Source: Streptomyces sp. NBC_01198
Lineage (GTDB): Bacteria > Actinomycetota > Actinomycetes > Streptomycetales > Streptomycetaceae
Reading direction: 5' to 3'
DNA length: 64,000 nt
NCBI RefSeq assembly: GCF_036010485.1
Contig: NZ_CP108568.1
Location: 7,697,001-7,761,000, forward strand
The notes below the pieces were generated by a model. The model ran no database searches and was not told where the DNA came from. It saw only the letters and a program-made list of their open reading frames with translations. A program made the translations under genes and the position numbers. Positions 1-7,670 of this stretch are shown here, one piece after another; the stretch's first letter is position 1; every line of letters starts with the position of its first letter.

Positions 1-679
1 GCTGCGCCTGCTCGGCCTTCACCTCGCCCGCGTAGCGGTCGACGTACTCCTGCCCGGACATCGCAAGCACCTCGTACATGATCTCGTCGGTGACCGCCCG
101 CACCACCAGCCGCTCGCCCTCCATGCCGAAGAAGCGGCTGAAGTCCAGCGGGGCGCCGAAGCGGATGGTCACCCGGCCGATCCGCGGGATCTTCCGTCCG
201 GGCGGCTGCAGCTCGAAGGTGCCGACCATCGCGCACGGGACCACCGGTGCCTGCGCCCGCAGCGCCATCACCGCGACCCCGGTCCTGCCGCGGTAGAGCC
301 GCCCGTCGTGCGAGCGGGTTCCCTCGGGGTAGATGCCGAGCAGTTCGCCGCGGCCCAGCACCTCAAGGGCCGCGTCGATCGCCGACTGCGAGGCCTTGCC
401 GCCCGAGCGGTCCACCGGGATCTGGCCCACCCCGCGGAAGAAGGCCGCGGTGAGCCGGCCCTTGAGCCCGGGGCCGGTGAAGTATTCGGCCTTCGCGAGG
501 AAGGTGATCCGGCGCGGCAGCATGGCCGGCATCACGAAGTGGTCGGAGAAGGACAGGTGGTTGCCGGCGATGATGGCGGCACCGGTCTCCGGGATGTTCT
601 CCATGCCCTCGATCCGCGGCCGGAACAGCAGCCGCAGCAAGGGCCCGAGAATCACGTACTTGAGCACCCGGTAGAACAC
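1..679 (-). CDS. Lysophospholipid acyltransferase family protein (PlsC-like), C-terminus cut by window edge
   Basis: The visible 226 residues read as a 1-acyl-sn-glycerol-3-phosphate acyltransferase-type enzyme, which would transfer an acyl chain to a lysophospholipid at the membrane. The catalytic NHxxxxD block is seen as NHLSFSD (about residues 42-48). A YPEGTRS glycerol-phosphate binding motif and a VPCAMVG stretch follow in the usual order. I place the start at a GTG (FYRVLKYV follows), because the N-terminus then matches the short amphipathic start typical of the family. The stop codon lies beyond position 1, so the full length is unknown. The exact acyl acceptor cannot be told from sequence. 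Confidence 0.85.
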   Translation of the reverse strand, partial: MFYRVLKYVILGPLLRLLFRPRIEGMENIPETGAAIIAGNHLSFSDHFVMPAMLPRRITFLAKAEYFTGPGLKGRLTAAFFRGVGQIPVDRSGGKASQSAIDAALEVLGRGELLGIYPEGTRSHDGRLYRGRTGVAVMALRAQAPVVPCAMVGTFELQPPGRKIPRIGRVTIRFGAPLDFSRFFGMEGERLVVRAVTDEIMYEVLAMSGQEYVDRYAGEVKAEQAQ

Positions 680-830
680 GGGCCGCCTCCCCCTGGACAG
701 TCCCGGCACGCCCGGGCCGCGCTGCGCCGGTCCACCCGCGCCCCGGCAGAGTAGTGCCAGGCAACCGGCCGCGACCAGCAGGCGGCCGAACCGGCGCGCC
801 CGGCGTGGCGCCGGAGCCGGCCCGCCCGGG

Positions 831-1787
831 TCAGCCGCGCCCGCGCGCCTCCAGCGAGGCCAGATAAGCGTTGTACGCCACCAGCTCGGCGTCGCCGTCC
901 CGGTCGGCGGCCCGGTCCTGGCGGCGGGCCTGCCGCTGCTCGGAGGTGTACCACTGGAAGAGCAGCGCCACCAGCACGATCACCGACGGGATCTCGCTGA
1001 ACGCCCACGCGATACCGCCCGCCGCGGTCTGGTCGTCCAGCGCGTCGATCCCCAGGGAGGCCATCGGGTGCTTGAAGGTGGTCACCAGCGGCTCGCTGGC
1101 CATCATCACCGCGATGCCGAAGAAGGCGTGGAAGGGCATACCGGCGAAGAGCTCCAGCATCCGCATCACGTACCCGGGCCGGTGCGGGCCGGGATCGACG
1201 CCCATGATCGGCCAGAAGAACAGCAGCCCCACCGCGAGGAAGTGCACCATCATCGCCTGGTGCCCGACCTCGCTGCGCATCAGGAAGTCGAACAGCGGCG
1301 AGAAGTACAGCGCGTACAGGCTGGCGATGAACAGCGGGATGGTGAAGGCGGGATGCGTCACGATCCGCATGAACCTGCTGTGCAGCAGCTTCACCAGCAG
1401 CTCGCGCGGCCCGATCCGGCCCCGGCCGGCCGTCGGCAGCGCGCGCAGCGCCAGGGTCACCGGGGCGCCGAGCAGCAGCAGGATCGGCGAGAGCATGCTG
1501 AGGATCATGTGCTGCACCATGTGCACGCTGAACATGACCATGCCGTAGTCGTTGAGCCGGGTGCACATCGTCACCCCGACGGTCAGCACGCCGAGGACGA
1601 ACGCCGCCGTACGCCCCACCGGCCAGCGGTCGCCGCGCCGGTGCAGGCGCAGCACCGCGACGCCGTAGAGCGCGAGCAGCAGCGCGCAGCCGATCAGGAA
1701 GAACGGGTCGCCGCTGCTGAAGGCCAGCCCCCGGCCGAGGGTGAACGGCGGCAGGTCCATGTGCATGCCGGGTCCACCGTGGTCCAT
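831..1787 (-). CDS. ctaG: Cytochrome c oxidase assembly protein, CtaG/caa3 type
   Basis: This is a 318-residue polytopic membrane protein with about seven to nine hydrophobic segments. It matches the CtaG (caa3-type) family, which helps assemble the copper centre of cytochrome c oxidase. Family features visible are the His/Met-rich helix MVMFSVHMVQHMIL and the later FFWPIMGVDP and MPFHAFFGI segments. The Met/His-rich N-terminus (MDHGGPGMHMD) could bind copper, but that is inference. The ATG start has a GGAGGAG ribosome site about 8 bases upstream. No oxidase genes are adjacent. Confidence 0.88.
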   Translation of the reverse strand: MDHGGPGMHMDLPPFTLGRGLAFSSGDPFFLIGCALLLALYGVAVLRLHRRGDRWPVGRTAAFVLGVLTVGVTMCTRLNDYGMVMFSVHMVQHMILSMLSPILLLLGAPVTLALRALPTAGRGRIGPRELLVKLLHSRFMRIVTHPAFTIPLFIASLYALYFSPLFDFLMRSEVGHQAMMVHFLAVGLLFFWPIMGVDPGPHRPGYVMRMLELFAGMPFHAFFGIAVMMASEPLVTTFKHPMASLGIDALDDQTAAGGIAWAFSEIPSVIVLVALLFQWYTSEQRQARRQDRAADRDGDAELVAYNAYLASLEARGRG

Positions 1788-1913
1788 CCGTCACTCCTCC
1801 GTCGCACCTGCCGGCAACAGGCCGATTCGACCGTTGTGCCCGCTCCAGACTAGAACTGCCCCCGTCCGGCGTTCCGGGCGGGGGCGGGTGTGCGCGCCGT
1901 GCGGCTCAGCGGC

Positions 1914-2939
1914 TCACAGGACGCATTCGGCCTCGGTGTAGCGGTCGGCCGGGACGGTCTTGAGGTGCTGGACCGCGTCGGCGAGCGGCACCAGGGTGAT
2001 GTCGGTGCCGCGCAGCGCGGTCATCATGCCGAACCGCTCGTGGTGCACGGCCTCCACGGCGTGCCAGCCGAATCGGGTGGCCAGCACGCGGTCGTACGCG
2101 GTGGGGGTGCCGCCGCGCTGCACATGGCCGAGGATCACCGGACGCGCCTCCTTGCCCAGCCGCTCCTCCAGCTCGACCGACAGCTGGTTGGCGACCCCGC
2201 TGAAGCGCTCGTGGCCGTAGACGTCGGTGGCGCCCGAGGAGAACTCCATGGTGCCCTCGCGCGGCTTGGCGCCCTCGGAGACCACCACGATGGCGAACTT
2301 CTTGCCCGCCTCGAAGCGCTTGCCGACCAGCGCGGCCAGCTCGGCGACGTCGAACGGCCGCTCGGGCACCACGATCGCGTGCGCCCCTGCCGCCATGCCC
2401 GAGTGCAGCGCGATCCACCCGGTGTGCCGCCCCATGACCTCCACGATCAGCACCCGCTGGTGCGACTCGGCGGTGGTCTTGAGCCGGTCAAGCGCCTCGG
2501 TGGCCACCGTCACGGCGGTGTCGAAGCCGAAGGTGACGTCGGTCGAGGAGATGTCGTTGTCGATGGTCTTGGGCACCCCGACGATCGGCAGACCCGCGTC
2601 GGACAGCAGCCGGGCCGCCTTCAGGGTGCCCTCACCGCCGATCGGGATGATCGCGTCGAGACCCAGGTCCGCCACATGCCCCTTGGCCTGCTCCACGCCG
2701 CCGCGCAGATGCGCGGGCTGCACCCGGGACGAGCCGAGGATGGTGCCGCCGCGGGCCAGGATGCCGCTGACCGCGTCCAGGTCGAGCTTGCGGTAGTCGC
2801 ACTCGAGGAGACCCTTCCACCCGTCGTGGAAGCCGATGACCTCGTCGTTGTGGTCCACGACGGCGCGGTGCACCACGGACCGGATGACGGCGTTCAGCCC
2901 GGGGCAGTCGCCGCCGCTGGTCAGTACACCAATACGCAT
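1914..2939 (-). CDS. pfkA: ATP-dependent 6-phosphofructokinase
   Basis: A 341-residue phosphofructokinase of family group III, catalysing fructose 6-phosphate to fructose 1,6-bisphosphate in cytosolic glycolysis. The nucleotide loop GGDCPGLN lies at residues 9-16. The GGEGT motif has Gly at the position that is Asp in pyrophosphate-dependent enzymes, which supports ATP use. The catalytic region reads PKTIDND, with Lys where E. coli PfkA has Gly. Mixed Gly/Lys signatures are, from memory, typical of streptomycete enzymes. MGRHTGWIA follows as expected. The gene stands alone between ctaG and gatD, all on the minus strand but with untranslated gaps of over 100 bp. Confidence 0.93.
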   Translation of the reverse strand: MRIGVLTSGGDCPGLNAVIRSVVHRAVVDHNDEVIGFHDGWKGLLECDYRKLDLDAVSGILARGGTILGSSRVQPAHLRGGVEQAKGHVADLGLDAIIPIGGEGTLKAARLLSDAGLPIVGVPKTIDNDISSTDVTFGFDTAVTVATEALDRLKTTAESHQRVLIVEVMGRHTGWIALHSGMAAGAHAIVVPERPFDVAELAALVGKRFEAGKKFAIVVVSEGAKPREGTMEFSSGATDVYGHERFSGVANQLSVELEERLGKEARPVILGHVQRGGTPTAYDRVLATRFGWHAVEAVHHERFGMMTALRGTDITLVPLADAVQHLKTVPADRYTEAECVL

Positions 2940-3106
2940 GCTCTCGATACTCCCGCAACTCGACCGGACGGCCGGACCCCGTCGTCCGGATGGATCACGC
3001 CCAGCTTACCGAGCCGGGCGTGCACGCCTCCACGCCGACCGCACTGCGGACACCTGACGATTACCCGAACTCCTGGCGACGGTTCCGCAGCGTGACGCCC
3101 CGCCGG

Positions 3107-3835
3107 TCAGGCGGGCTGCACCGCCGCCGCGATCCGCTCGGCCCGCAGCGCGTCGTACCACTGCTCGTCGGCCGGCGGCAGCGCGTTCACATCGAGGGCC
3201 AGCTTGATCAGCAGGTCCGCGATGTGCGGGTTGCGGGCCATCACCGGGCCGTGCATGTAGGTGCCGAAGACCGTGTCGTTGAACGCGCCCTCGGTGCCGT
3301 CGCCGGTGCCGTTGCCCTTGCCGACCCGCAGCCGGGCCAGCGGCCGCGCGCTCGGGCCGAGGTGGGTGATCCCCTGGTGGTTCTCGAAGCCGGTCAGCGG
3401 CGGCAGCGCCAGGTGCGGGTCGATGTCGGCCAGCACGTCGCCGACGCAGCGCTCTCCCTCGCCCCGGGTGCTCACCACGTCCAGCAGGCCCAGGCCCGGC
3501 TCGGGGCGGCCCAGGTCGTTGATGAACTCGTGGCCGAGGATCTGGTAGCCGGCGCACACCGAGAAGACGATCGCGCCGTTGGCCACCGCCCGGTTCAGCC
3601 CGCCGTCGCGGCGCAGCCGCTCGGCCGCCAGCCGCTGCGGGCGGTCCTCGCCGCCGCCGATCAGGTAGATGTCGCCCGAGGTCGGGATGGCGTGGTCGGA
3701 GCGGACGTCCACCCGGGTCACCGGCACCCGGCGCTGCGTCGCCCTGCGCTCCACCACCAGCGCGTTGCCCTGGTCGCCGTAGGTGCTCAGCAGGTCGGGG
3801 TAGACCCACACCAGGCGGAGGCTGGACTCACTCAT
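3107..3835 (-). CDS. gatD: Lipid II isoglutaminyl synthase, glutaminase subunit GatD
   Basis: A class I glutamine amidotransferase-like protein of 242 residues, the ammonia-producing partner of MurT. Together they amidate the D-Glu of lipid II to D-isoglutamine during peptidoglycan synthesis. The nucleophile is Cys94 in FSVCAGYQILG and a catalytic His195 sits in YMHGPVM. The oxyanion-side GGGED motif is near residue 53. The length and spacing fit GatD rather than the longer CobQ/CobB enzymes. Translation from ATG at 3835 gives MSESSLRLVWVYPDLL, the usual GatD N-terminus. It lies 86 bp downstream of murT on the same strand, presumably in one transcript. Confidence 0.93.
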   Translation of the reverse strand: MSESSLRLVWVYPDLLSTYGDQGNALVVERRATQRRVPVTRVDVRSDHAIPTSGDIYLIGGGEDRPQRLAAERLRRDGGLNRAVANGAIVFSVCAGYQILGHEFINDLGRPEPGLGLLDVVSTRGEGERCVGDVLADIDPHLALPPLTGFENHQGITHLGPSARPLARLRVGKGNGTGDGTEGAFNDTVFGTYMHGPVMARNPHIADLLIKLALDVNALPPADEQWYDALRAERIAAAVQPA

Positions 3836-3921
3836 ACGTGCTTCTCCTTGTCGGGCGGCAGCGGCGGGGCAGCGGCAGCGGCGGGGGGCGGCGGGCGGTG
3901 CGTCGCCCGCGGACGGCCGGG

Positions 3922-5160
3922 TCAGTTGCCGACGCGGCGGCGCAGGTCCTGGAAGGCGGTGTAGTTGGCGATCGCCTCGATCCGGCCGGGCGGCGCGGTC
4001 CGCACGGCCTCGTCCAGGTTGGTGCAGACGGTGAACTGCAGGCCGGCGACCTCCAGGCGTACCGCGAGGTCGAGCTTGCGGTCGCCGATCACCATGATCG
4101 GGTGGCCGGCCAGCCGGGTGTAGTCCACGTCCCACAGCCAGGAGGTGTCGGTGCCGTCGGCGCCGCGCGCGTTCACCGACAGGATCACCGGGGTGGGCGG
4201 GCCGTCGATCAGCGAGAACGTCTCCAGCCAGCCGGCCGGGTTCTTCGCCAGCAGCAGCCGCAGGTCGCGCTGCTGGAAGGACACCACGTCGTAGCGCCCG
4301 GCGACCGCCTGCACCTTGTACATCCGCTCCAGGGCGACCTTGGGGTCGATGCCGAAGGCGGCGGCGACGGCGGCCGACACGGCGGCGTTGGACTTGTTGG
4401 CCCGGCCCGGCAGCTGGAGGTGGATCGGCCAGGCGACACCGTAGGGGTCGACGACGTGGTCGCCGGACAGCGCCCAGGTCGGGGTGGGGCGGCGGAAGCC
4501 GCACTCGGCGCAGAACCAGTCGTCGCCCGGGCGTTGCAGCACCCCGCCGCAGGACGGGCAGGACCAGGCGTCGTCCTTCCAGGACTGGCCGGCCGCGACC
4601 CACACCACGGTGGGGCTGGAGGAGGCGGCCCAGGTGATCAGCGGGTCGTCCGCGTTGGCGATGATGATCGCCTCGGACCCGGCCAGGCCCTCGCGCCACT
4701 TCTCGGCGAGCATCCGGGTCTCCGCGGCGCGGTCGAGCTGGTCGCGGGACAGGTTCAGCAGGGCGATGGCCTTGGGGGCGACGTCCCTGGCGACGCCGGC
4801 CAGGTACTTCTCGTCCACCTCGATCACGCCGAAGCGGGCGTCGGAACCGCCGGCCAGCGCGGAGGTGATGCCGGCCGGCATGTTGGCGCCGAGCGCGTTG
4901 GAGACCACCGGGCCGCCGGCCCGCAGCGCCTCGGCGAGCAGCCGGGTGGTGGTCGTCTTGCCGTTGGTGGCGGACACCAGCACCACGTCGAGGTGCCGCG
5001 CGAGCCTGGCCAGCAGGTCGGGGTCGAAACGCAGCGCGACCTTGCCGCCGATCACCGACCCGCTGCCCTTGCCCGCCGCGCGGGAAACCGCCGCCGCCGC
5101 CTTGCCCGCCGTCACGGCCAGCTTCGCCCGTGGCGACAGCGGCTCCGAGTTGCCTGCCAT
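3922..5160 (-). CDS. murT: Lipid II isoglutaminyl synthase, Mur ligase-like subunit MurT
   Basis: A 412-residue Mur-ligase-fold protein with the C-terminal DUF1727 region. It activates the glutamate of lipid II with ATP so that ammonia from GatD can be added. The P-loop is ATNGKTTTT near residue 65. A zinc ribbon, diagnostic of MurT, is formed by Cys201, Cys204, Cys217 and Cys220 (CPSC and CAEC pairs). The start is the ATG giving MAGNSEPLSPRAKLAV, with a GGAGGAAGAC stretch upstream. It is the first gene of a murT-gatD pair. Such pairs are found in Gram-positive bacteria including actinomycetes. Confidence 0.94.
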   Translation of the reverse strand: MAGNSEPLSPRAKLAVTAGKAAAAVSRAAGKGSGSVIGGKVALRFDPDLLARLARHLDVVLVSATNGKTTTTRLLAEALRAGGPVVSNALGANMPAGITSALAGGSDARFGVIEVDEKYLAGVARDVAPKAIALLNLSRDQLDRAAETRMLAEKWREGLAGSEAIIIANADDPLITWAASSSPTVVWVAAGQSWKDDAWSCPSCGGVLQRPGDDWFCAECGFRRPTPTWALSGDHVVDPYGVAWPIHLQLPGRANKSNAAVSAAVAAAFGIDPKVALERMYKVQAVAGRYDVVSFQQRDLRLLLAKNPAGWLETFSLIDGPPTPVILSVNARGADGTDTSWLWDVDYTRLAGHPIMVIGDRKLDLAVRLEVAGLQFTVCTNLDEAVRTAPPGRIEAIANYTAFQDLRRRVGN

Positions 5161-5319
5161 CGTCTGTCTTCCTCCTCGACTCCGGCCGCGATGCCGCCTG
5201 CGGTGGCCGGTAATCCGTCCCTGCGGCGGCCGCTGCGGCGGCCGGCAAGTTCCGGTCGAGGTCAGCCTATCGACTCCGCGCCGTGGACCGGCACCGCGCC
5301 GCCCGGTGGCGGGCGGGGG

Positions 5320-5961
5320 TCACAGGCCCCGGCTGCCCGCCCGGTCACCGGTCTCGGCGAGCCGGCCCCAGAGCAGATCGGCCAGATGACGCACCAGCAG
5401 ATCCCGTGACAGCGGCTGCTCGCCGAGCCACCAGTCGCCGGCGGCGTACATCATCCCGACGATGCCGTGCCCCCAGACCCGTGCCACCTGGCGGGTGTCG
5501 GGGCCCAGGTCGAGACGCTCGGCTATCACCTCGCCGAGGTCCTCGCCCATCCGGCGCAGCAGCGGGACGGAGTGCCGGCCGACGTCGAAGCCCTTCTCGT
5601 CGGAGGGGGTCTCCGCCGGGTGCATCAGGAAGCGGTAGACCTGCGGCCGGGTCTCGATGGCGGACAGATACGCGTGCAGCGTCGCCTCGACCCGGTCCCT
5701 GCGGTCGCCGGGGGAGTCCAGCGCGGTGCGCAGGGTGGCCAGCAGGGCGTCGGTGTGGCGCTTGGCCAGGGCCCGGTACAGACCGCTCTTGTCGCCGAAG
5801 TGCCGGTAGAGGATGGGCTTGGTGATCCCGGCCTCGGCCGCGATGGCGTTCATCGACGCCTCGGGGCCGTCCCGCAGGACCACCCGCTCGGCGGCCTCCA
5901 GCAGTTCCGTACGCCGCCGCTGCGTGGCCGTCCGCTGGTCCTCCCGCTGGCCGGTCTCCAC
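5320..5961 (-). CDS. TetR family transcriptional regulator
   Basis: A 213-residue TetR-type repressor. The N-terminal helix-turn-helix occupies about residues 20-62 (AIAAEAGITKPILYRHFGDK), followed by an all-helical ligand domain containing the long FLMHPAE and GMMYAAGDWWLGE segments. I chose the GTG start at 5961 because it has a GGGAGG site just upstream; no ATG fits. It is transcribed divergently from an acyl-CoA dehydrogenase. A 38-bp block of nested inverted repeats lies between them, so it probably represses that gene and itself and responds to an acyl-CoA or fatty acid. The ligand is inference. Confidence 0.9.
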   Translation of the reverse strand: METGQREDQRTATQRRRTELLEAAERVVLRDGPEASMNAIAAEAGITKPILYRHFGDKSGLYRALAKRHTDALLATLRTALDSPGDRRDRVEATLHAYLSAIETRPQVYRFLMHPAETPSDEKGFDVGRHSVPLLRRMGEDLGEVIAERLDLGPDTRQVARVWGHGIVGMMYAAGDWWLGEQPLSRDLLVRHLADLLWGRLAETGDRAGSRGL

Positions 5962-6042
5962 CGCGCCTCCCGCTTGTTCGATTGCCGGTGGTCTGCGCAA
6001 CGTAACACCCCCGGCACGAGCGCTCACGCGCGGTTTGGCGAG

Positions 6043-6090
6043 TTGACATCCCTTACCCGACGGTAACAGACTGCTGTTACCGCAAGTAAC
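6043..6090 (+). promoter_or_regulatory. Promoter and TetR-type operator between the tetR and acd genes
   Basis: A TTGACA -35 box lies at 6043-6048 and a plausible -10 (CAGACT, 6067-6072) follows after 18 bp. Over and beside it are three overlapping dyads. TTACC/GGTAA spans 6053-6066. The perfect 8+4+8 repeat GGTAACAG-actg-CTGTTACC spans 6062-6081. GTTAC/GTAAC spans 6076-6090. A repressor bound there would cover the promoter of the rightward gene. The local AT content is higher than in the surrounding coding DNA. Confidence 0.75.
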
Positions 6091-6108
6091 TAGCATGTGG
6101 AGGGGACG

Positions 6109-7353
6109 ATGGGCGACTTCACGCTCGATCTCAACGATGACCAGCGGTCCGTGCGCGACTGGATCCACGGCTTCGCCGCCGACGTGATGCGCCCCGCCGC
6201 GGCCGAATGGGACGAACGCGAGGAGACGCCGTGGCCCATCATCCAGGAGGCCGCCAAGATCGGCCTGTACTCGCTGGACTTCTACGCCCAGCAGTTCTTC
6301 GACCCCACCGGCCTCGGCATCCCGCTGACGATGGAGGAGCTGTTCTGGGGTGACGCGGGCATCGCCCTGTCCATCGTCGGCACCGGACTGGCCGCGGTCG
6401 GCGTGCTGGCCAACGGCACCGAGGAGCAGATCGGCACCTGGGTGCCGCAGATGTACGGCGACGCCGACGACGTCAAGGTCGCCGCCTTCTGCTCCTCCGA
6501 GCCCGACGCCGGCTCCGACGTCGGCGCGATGCGCACCCGTGCGGTGTTCGACGAGGCCACCGGGGAGTGGGTGCTCAACGGCACCAAGACCTGGGCCACC
6601 AACGGCGGCATCGCCAACGTGCACGTCGTGGTCGCGGTGGTCGACCCCGGCCTCGGCACCCGCGGCCACGCGTCCTTCATCGTGCCGCCCGGCACGCCGG
6701 GCCTGTCCCAGGGCCAGAAGTTCAAAAAGCACGGCATCCGGGCCTCGCACACCGCCGAGGTGGTGCTCGAGGACGTACGAGTCCCCGGCGACTGCCTGCT
6801 CGGCGGCAAGGACAAGCTCGACGAGCGGCTGGCCAGGGCCAGGGAGCGCGCCGCGGCGGCGGGCGGCGGAACGGAGAGCCGGGAAAGGGTGAAGAACGCC
6901 GCCATGGCCACCTTCGAGGCCTCACGCCCCGCGGTCGGCGCGATGGCGGTGGGCACCGCCCGGGCCGCGTACGAATACGCCCTCGAATACGCCACCGGGC
7001 GCGAGCAGTTCGGCCGTCCGATCATCGACAACCAGGGCGTCGCCTTCCAGCTCGCCGACATGCGCACCCAGATCGACGCGGCCCGGCTGCTGGTGTGGCG
7101 CGCGTCCTGGATGGCCACCGCGGGCAAGCCGTTCACCTCGGCCGAGGGGTCGATGTCCAAGCTGTTCGCCAGCGAGACGGCCAAGAAGGTCACCGCCCAG
7201 GCCGTCCAGATCCTCGGCGGCAACGGCTACACCCGCGAGTACCCGGTCGAGCGGATGCACCGGGACAGCGCGATCTACACGATCTTCGAGGGCACCAGCG
7301 AGATCCAGCGGCTGGTGATCGCCAGGACGCTGTCCGGCGTGCCGATCCGCTGA
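6109..7353 (+). CDS. Acyl-CoA dehydrogenase
   Basis: A 414-residue flavin-dependent acyl-CoA dehydrogenase that introduces an alpha-beta double bond into an acyl-CoA. Family markers in order are FCSSEPDAGSDVG and WVLNGTKTWATNGG in the central FAD-binding beta domain, YATGREQFGRPI in the C-terminal helices, and the catalytic Glu in YTIFEGTSEIQRL near the end. The start is the ATG at 6109 with a GGAGGGG site. The GTG twelve bases upstream is part of that site. A Gly/Glu-rich insert near residues 245-265 is unusual but not disruptive. Divergent from the tetR gene and probably controlled by it. The acyl substrate is unknown. Confidence 0.93.
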   Translation: MGDFTLDLNDDQRSVRDWIHGFAADVMRPAAAEWDEREETPWPIIQEAAKIGLYSLDFYAQQFFDPTGLGIPLTMEELFWGDAGIALSIVGTGLAAVGVLANGTEEQIGTWVPQMYGDADDVKVAAFCSSEPDAGSDVGAMRTRAVFDEATGEWVLNGTKTWATNGGIANVHVVVAVVDPGLGTRGHASFIVPPGTPGLSQGQKFKKHGIRASHTAEVVLEDVRVPGDCLLGGKDKLDERLARARERAAAAGGGTESRERVKNAAMATFEASRPAVGAMAVGTARAAYEYALEYATGREQFGRPIIDNQGVAFQLADMRTQIDAARLLVWRASWMATAGKPFTSAEGSMSKLFASETAKKVTAQAVQILGGNGYTREYPVERMHRDSAIYTIFEGTSEIQRLVIARTLSGVPIR

Positions 7354-7373
7354 CCGCGGCCCCGCCGCGGCGG

Positions 7374-7390
7374 GCCGGCGGGCCGCCGGC
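7374..7390. terminator. Short GC-rich hairpin between convergent genes
   Basis: Perfect inverted repeat GCCGGCGG-g-CCGCCGGC sits in the 37-bp gap between the acyl-CoA dehydrogenase stop and the stop of the small leftward gene. It can serve both strands as a U-less actinomycete-type terminator. Confidence 0.5.
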
Positions 7391-7543
7391 TCACTTGTCG
7401 TTGCTGTAGCCGCGCAGCAGGAACCACGCGGTGAGCGCCACGCCGACCACCGTGACGACGATGACCGTACGCATCACCGGCCCTGGACCCGGCGAGTTCG
7501 ACAGCGCCAGGTTCGTCACGTCATGGATCGCGCCGATGTGCAT
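7391..7543 (-). CDS. Small single-pass membrane protein, unknown function
   Basis: A 50-residue reading frame with an excellent ribosome site (AAGGAG six bases before the ATG). The N-terminal 23 residues are polar (MHIGAIHDVTNLALSNSPGP). One transmembrane helix follows (about residues 26-43, VIVVTVVGVALTAWFLL), then a short basic and polar tail ending GYSNDK. The codon pattern has the high third-position GC of a real gene. I recognise no family. It sits between convergent genes and upstream of the FUSC gene's 3' end. A small conserved streptomycete membrane peptide is the best description. Confidence 0.65.
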   Translation of the reverse strand: MHIGAIHDVTNLALSNSPGPGPVMRTVIVVTVVGVALTAWFLLRGYSNDK

Positions 7544-7670
7544 GGGGGGCTCCTTCTGGTCCGGCTCACCAGCCTAGACCCGCAGTCCGGGCCACCAGGA
7601 CCGCGGGTCGCTCCCCGGGTGCGCCGGGCCGGCCGGACCGATCCCGCCCGGCCCGGGTGCCGGGCGGGTC

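Noticed and set aside
3836..5248. N-terminal extension that would fuse upstream sequence to GatD
   Set aside because: The extension is the wrong frame of murT. GatD has its own ATG and a family-typical N-terminus.
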